Source of the DNA: Opitutia bacterium
Lineage (GTDB): Bacteria; Verrucomicrobiota; Verrucomicrobiia; Opitutales; Seribacteraceae
Assembly (NCBI GenBank): GCA_002730975.1
Contig: PCBO01000004.1
Span: forward strand, 25,400-89,399
Length of the DNA stretch: 64,000 nucleotides
Direction: 5' to 3'
Below the pieces are notes generated by a model. It did no database searches. It was not told where the DNA came from and was given only the letters and a program-made list of their open reading frames with translations. A program made the position numbers and the translations under genes. Positions 61,201 to 64,000 of the stretch are shown in pieces; position 1 is the first letter of the stretch; every line of letters begins with the position of its first letter.

Positions 61201-64000
61201 TCCCTTTTGCCAAGCCCGGTTCCTTGCCTTCGGACATTGCGGGGAAACGGGCTAATTCATACCAGAACCGACCATCGTGACTACCGCGGAGTCTCATCCT
61301 GACGGGAGTTTGGTTTCCGCGTTCAAGACGCCCGTCCCGAAGATGCGGATTACCGTTTGGCTCCACTTCAAAACGTCCATTGTCCGAATTAAAGGTCAAG
61401 GCGGAGGCATTGCCTTCAAGCGGAGTCAGGGTAAAGAGATCCTCGGCACCCTCATAACTCCATTTGCCTTTCTTCACTTCCTCGCCGACCTTGGCTTGAT
61501 AGGAACCGTCATCATTCAAGGTGAGGGCGTGATCCTTGCCAGTCGAATCACGATAGGTCCAAGTATTCGTCGGCTCGGGTTGCTCGGGGGAACGAATAGT
61601 AACTTCGGTTATATCAAACACGTCCTTTAGATCTACGGTCAGCCACTTGGGAGCAACTCCGTCGGGTTCGCTGATCCATGAGGAGGCGACGTCCTTGTCA
61701 ATCGACATGAGAGGGTTGCTCTCGATTGAAACGTCACTAGCGAGAGCGCCTGCGGGCAATTCTCCTGTCTTGGCGCGACCGAGAAAAATCCCGGAACTCG
61801 GAGCCGTTTCCTGCAACTCGACGGTGACGGAATCTCCACTGGTAGCCTCTAGTTTAACCAGAGACTTGTCAGCTTCATTCGTGAGGTCACGGTCCGCGTC
61901 TTTGACACGCATGTAGATAAAATTACCAGGTTTAATTTGATTGGTGGGGCGACCTTCAGACGACAACTCCAATTCGTCTTCATCCTTTTCGTCGTCCGCC
62001 ACCAGTTCATCAGTAAAAGATTTGTCTGCGTCTCCTTCCTCTATCACTAGACTGCTGGCAGCATCGAAATCAGCATCGGCAGCAATGTGAATTTCATTGG
62101 TGCCGAGCATGTGAAACCGAAATTCCTTCTTGAAATCCTCAGGATAATCAACTGTCACGACGTCATTGCCCTTCAACTGGAGGACACGATCACCTTTGGA
62201 AACAATACCCAGAGCAGTGGGAATTTCCGCCATAAAGAGACCCTTACCCGCACCACCGCTAATCAGGCTGACCTTCTCTTCATCTCCACCCGGCTCTGTA
62301 CGCACGTGAACGGGAATTGTCGTATGACCGCGACTGATACCCAAGTCACTGTCTTGAACGACGATAGAGAGTGCTACGCCGGGTTCGTGCCAACGCTTCG
62401 AACTTTGCCCGAGGCGACCGACAGCACGGAGAAGTTGCAACTGATCCATGTAGCGTTGCTCCAGACCGTATACCTCGGCAAGGTTGTAGAGCGTTTCATT
62501 GGCAAGCTTAACGTCGGGCACACGCTCCAATACTGTTCTAAAAATATTTCGGGCTTTGTCTCGGTCTCCTTGGCGGCTAGCCAACAACCCTCTCATAAAC
62601 TCGGCTCGAATAACAACTTTGGTGTCACGGCTGTTGGCCAAGTCGTCAAAGATTTCCTCGGCCTTGACGTAATTTTTCTGTGCCATGAAGCTTTCGCCGA
62701 TTCCAAACACGGCCTCGATCGCCTCCTCACCATCCGGATAAGAATTTTTAACGGTGGTAAATTCACTGCGAGCTGCATCAAAACGAGCCCACTTGAAATA
62801 ATTACGGGCAAGGAGCAGTCGAACACTAGCCTTTTCGGCATCGGAAAAGTTGGTAGACTCCCCGTTCTTCACCAACCAGACCGCAAGGAGATCTTCAACC
62901 CTACCATGGTTTTCGTCTCCACCTGCGGCGACATGAGACTCGGCCGCAAAAAGAATAAGCTCAAGGGGAAGCTCGGATCGATATTTATCAAAAAGTTTTC
63001 GCTGGGAAAGGTACGCCTCCAGAGCACGGTCTCGATCCCCGAGACGAAGCTGGAGAAGAATTTCCATAAGTGGGGCAAGTGGGCTGTCTTTGTCTATGGT
63101 CATGCCGATTCCACCGATTCGGGAATAAGCCTGAGCGAGCAGACCTCTTCCATTCTGCTTGTAACTGGCCGGAACGTTAGCTGCATAAGCTTGGGCGGCA
63201 GTAAGGAGTGTGGCGGCGCCAACATGATCTCCTGCCGACAGTGCAGCTTGGGCAAAACCCAATGCGCTGTTCCATCCGTGCGACCCATTGTCCGCTCGAA
63301 GAAGAGCGGATCGTAAAGCTTTGAGTCGCTCAATTTCCGTCTTCGGCTTCTGAGACTCAATTTGTAATAAGGCAAGCTTGGCGAACAAGGAATAGTTGTA
63401 GATGTCCAAATCTCGCAGAGAAGTCAGAATACGAATCTTGTCGGCTTCGGAAATCTCTTGATTCGAACGAATGGAGGAAATCCAAGAATTAGTTTTACTA
63501 GCATCGAAAGTGAATCCTCGAAATGGCCTTTGGTCCTGCCTGTTGCGAGCTTCGTTCAGGACTCGCGTAAAATTATTCCAGTCCTTCTTATCGAATAGGA
63601 TTTCAGCATAATCGGATGCAAAAGCCCCGTGCTGGTCGTTGTCCGCTTTGCGCCACTTATCGAACTCACGGGACTTGGCATTTTCGTCGGCATCACGAAG
63701 ACGTAGGTGTTCGGCATTACGAAACTCCGCATTATTAGGTTCAACCCCCGCATGGCGATTCACGTACTCGTTGGCCTCGTTAGTCATGTTACGATCCAAG
63801 AGCAAGTTGACGTTGCTACTGAGAGAACCGACATTCTTTCCGAACTTCTCTTCAGCCTTGGCCACGTATTGGTGAACTTGGCGGAGCAGGGCATCATCCT
63901 TGGCCTCGTGGGCGGTTCGATAAGCGTCATGCCAACGATTGTGATCGTTTACTAATTCTGCCTGCAACAAATGCCGTACTGCCTCCAAACGGTCACCCTC
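58220..64000 (-). CDS. Giant TPR protein with repeated beta modules and PA14-like domain (5' end outside window)
   Basis: The track begins at an internal TTG (63988), but the frame stays open to base 64000, so the true start lies beyond the window; at least 1926 residues are present. Numbering from the TTG, TPR-like repeats cover about 1-580. A discoidin/PA14-like middle follows (about 700-1080: ASSWISEPDGVAPKWLTVDLKDVFDITEV; INVNGKL-type strand seen as NAAIMVNGKLVL). At least four related beta units have D-x-D-x-D openings and an ET...SGVF ending (about 690, 1235, 1378, 1548). The C-terminal TPRs lie at about 1660-1915 (KLAQAYEEAERFDDALEAYVTLASTYP). It is the first visible operon member before exbB. 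Probably a long periplasmic scaffold; function unknown. Confidence 0.85.
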   Translation of the reverse strand, partial: EGDRLEAVRHLLQAELVNDHNRWHDAYRTAHEAKDDALLRQVHQYVAKAEEKFGKNVGSLSSNVNLLLDRNMTNEANEYVNRHAGVEPNNAEFRNAEHLRLRDADENAKSREFDKWRKADNDQHGAFASDYAEILFDKKDWNNFTRVLNEARNRQDQRPFRGFTFDASKTNSWISSIRSNQEISEADKIRILTSLRDLDIYNYSLFAKLALLQIESQKPKTEIERLKALRSALLRADNGSHGWNSALGFAQAALSAGDHVGAATLLTAAQAYAANVPASYKQNGRGLLAQAYSRIGGIGMTIDKDSPLAPLMEILLQLRLGDRDRALEAYLSQRKLFDKYRSELPLELILFAAESHVAAGGDENHGRVEDLLAVWLVKNGESTNFSDAEKASVRLLLARNYFKWARFDAARSEFTTVKNSYPDGEEAIEAVFGIGESFMAQKNYVKAEEIFDDLANSRDTKVVIRAEFMRGLLASRQGDRDKARNIFRTVLERVPDVKLANETLYNLAEVYGLEQRYMDQLQLLRAVGRLGQSSKRWHEPGVALSIVVQDSDLGISRGHTTIPVHVRTEPGGDEEKVSLISGGAGKGLFMAEIPTALGIVSKGDRVLQLKGNDVVTVDYPEDFKKEFRFHMLGTNEIHIAADADFDAASSLVIEEGDADKSFTDELVADDEKDEDELELSSEGRPTNQIKPGNFIYMRVKDADRDLTNEADKSLVKLEATSGDSVTVELQETAPSSGIFLGRAKTGELPAGALASDVSIESNPLMSIDKDVASSWISEPDGVAPKWLTVDLKDVFDITEVTIRSPEQPEPTNTWTYRDSTGKDHALTLNDDGSYQAKVGEEVKKGKWSYEGAEDLFTLTPLEGNASALTFNSDNGRFEVEPNGNPHLRDGRLERGNQTPVRMRLRGSHDGRFWYELARFPAMSEGKEPGLAKGKMSRRVYSTLGNVNLSDWNAFVDRLSGREPEETIEVTELDWALAPEVAEEGGKGAKKPRFIVWSGQYAQPKAGATRFNVTADNAAIMVNGKLVLSGDEKAVRKARSVDVFLDAGAHSLTIVAQVSNTLLGAMVTRARENPNVEQVATGSFRPSDFDLSGIAAVGDVQEEVHELTVVKKGSNWNFSIPPAHVRHVEIIFDEYVGQSLAINQVEVKERDQVLVPTQADVLAMAKNDVLEITAGDVVTASYVDEFARGGLKNRLLTKNLTATYYNAKIRPISYEFVRSGNGQVSQTEKDLMRIDPGERIVIEVTDYDMDVTAGVDKLNVEVFRNADAPMSLEAIETGENTGVFRTEVDTAAEEEEGKLAVSVGDRVNLRYVDPQNTFPGHSFPREGVVFVRQPTDGAVRIVETRYVRSTLGKAKGTYLPKGEDSDEVLGFAYEMPLTVEVIDPDAAKDSLSKTRVKVLLGEGNSSREAILECELSPAFGEAKTAPLGFANWPLYEGRFVGQALLRLGGIGSPEVIPAGVDAPGNLSGGLIAPEEEAESEGPDLTVRVVNLSGADLVTASYEDIERPDETNGTILSSKGKMVADGSLAITGPEYEESSELLYVGEKLYLRVIDPDRDVSNDRDFAEVKIETKLGETETVSLEETLSHSGVFTGSFRLIAEEKPTVGNLDANVSIETFFGDLLSASYHDPAANTEEGFLVVTSESAVSIGADGIISSFSKVFGDEELAVRTQFHVAESYFELFKSHRKLGREKEAATDLENGRLTLKQLVEDYPDPKYAPRMNYLLGQFAQELKEWGGAIEAYETIVRNYPEHPLAADAQYKLAQAYEEAERFDDALEAYVTLASTYPKSPLIANAMIRISEYFYKREVFDIAAQVGIKFIDRFESHQWSPKMAFRVGQCHYKGEDYMDAATAFDDFVKRFPDEKLCSEALFWGGESYRMGKNVPLAFQRYNRCRWDFPESDAAKYSRGRLALPEMLSQFEKEANLDE

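Noticed and set aside
62087-63316. 409-residue plus-strand ORF opposite the giant TPR gene
   Set aside because: No recognisable family or signal. It is an antisense shadow of a clearly coding TPR frame with strong protein-level repeats.
1-64000. CRISPR arrays, tRNA or rRNA genes, insertion sequences, prophage genes
   Set aside because: No regularly spaced direct repeats, cloverleaf-like sequence, transposase/integrase motif or phage structural gene was seen while reading both strands.

Overview
The window is gene-dense chromosomal DNA of a Gram-negative bacterium, most likely a marine-type Verrucomicrobiota (Opitutae-like); Planctomycetota is the main alternative. This is inferred from gene content: DUF1501 / DUF1549-DUF1553 (PSD1) proteins, several exported sulfatases, DUF1080 and Tat-exported Gfo/Idh proteins, a MoxR-DUF58-BatA-DUF4175 operon, and a cadherin-like surface protein with a Trp-rich C-terminal region of a type I associate with marine Verrucomicrobia. 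I see no rRNA, tRNA, CRISPR array, insertion sequence or phage gene.

Layout. (1) 1-14151, minus strand: an eight-gene, mostly overlapping operon: TPR/HExxH metallopeptidase, DUF4159, MoxR ATPase, DUF58, BatA-type VWA protein, DUF4175 coiled-coil protein, a VWA/amidotransferase-like membrane protein, and a caspase/legumain-like protein cut by the window edge. (2) 14234-22252: a MATE transporter, a small repeat-bearing secreted protein, an orphan DUF1501, a DUF1080-sulfatase pair, and a second sulfatase on the other strand. (3) 22389-23281: an M14 carboxypeptidase pseudogene with clear nonsense mutations. (4) 23441-34627: housekeeping genes: desaturase, 2-hydroxyacid dehydrogenase, GNAT acetyltransferase, malate dehydrogenase, DAHP synthase, YgfZ, a small unknown protein, HU with a strong terminator, galactokinase, alpha/beta hydrolase, MutS. 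(5) 34681-38777: a predicted outer-membrane barrel and a large cadherin-like protein.

(6) 39036-52671, plus strand: a 13.6-kb catabolic locus: two-subunit Na+/solute symporter, DUF1080, Tat-exported Gfo/Idh oxidoreductase, a terminator, then PSD1, DUF1501, sulfatase, PSD1 with an extra cytochrome module, DUF1501 and NanE. It reads as a periplasmic pathway for a sulfated (amino)glycan: desulfation, oxidation to 3-keto sugar, cleavage and uptake; the PSD1/DUF1501 step is biochemically obscure. (7) 52714-64000, minus strand: an operon of a giant (>1900 residue) TPR/beta-module protein, ExbB/TolQ, two ExbD/TolR, a one-TM linker protein, a second membrane-bound DUF4159 and a TPR protein. It looks like a proton-driven envelope machine.

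The best candidates for undescribed systems are (a) the MoxR/VWA operon bracketed by a metallopeptidase and a caspase-like protein, (b) the ExbB-ExbD-ExbD-DUF4159-TPR motor operon, and (c) the coupled sulfatase-PSD1-DUF1501 unit. The DUF4159 family links (a) and (b).
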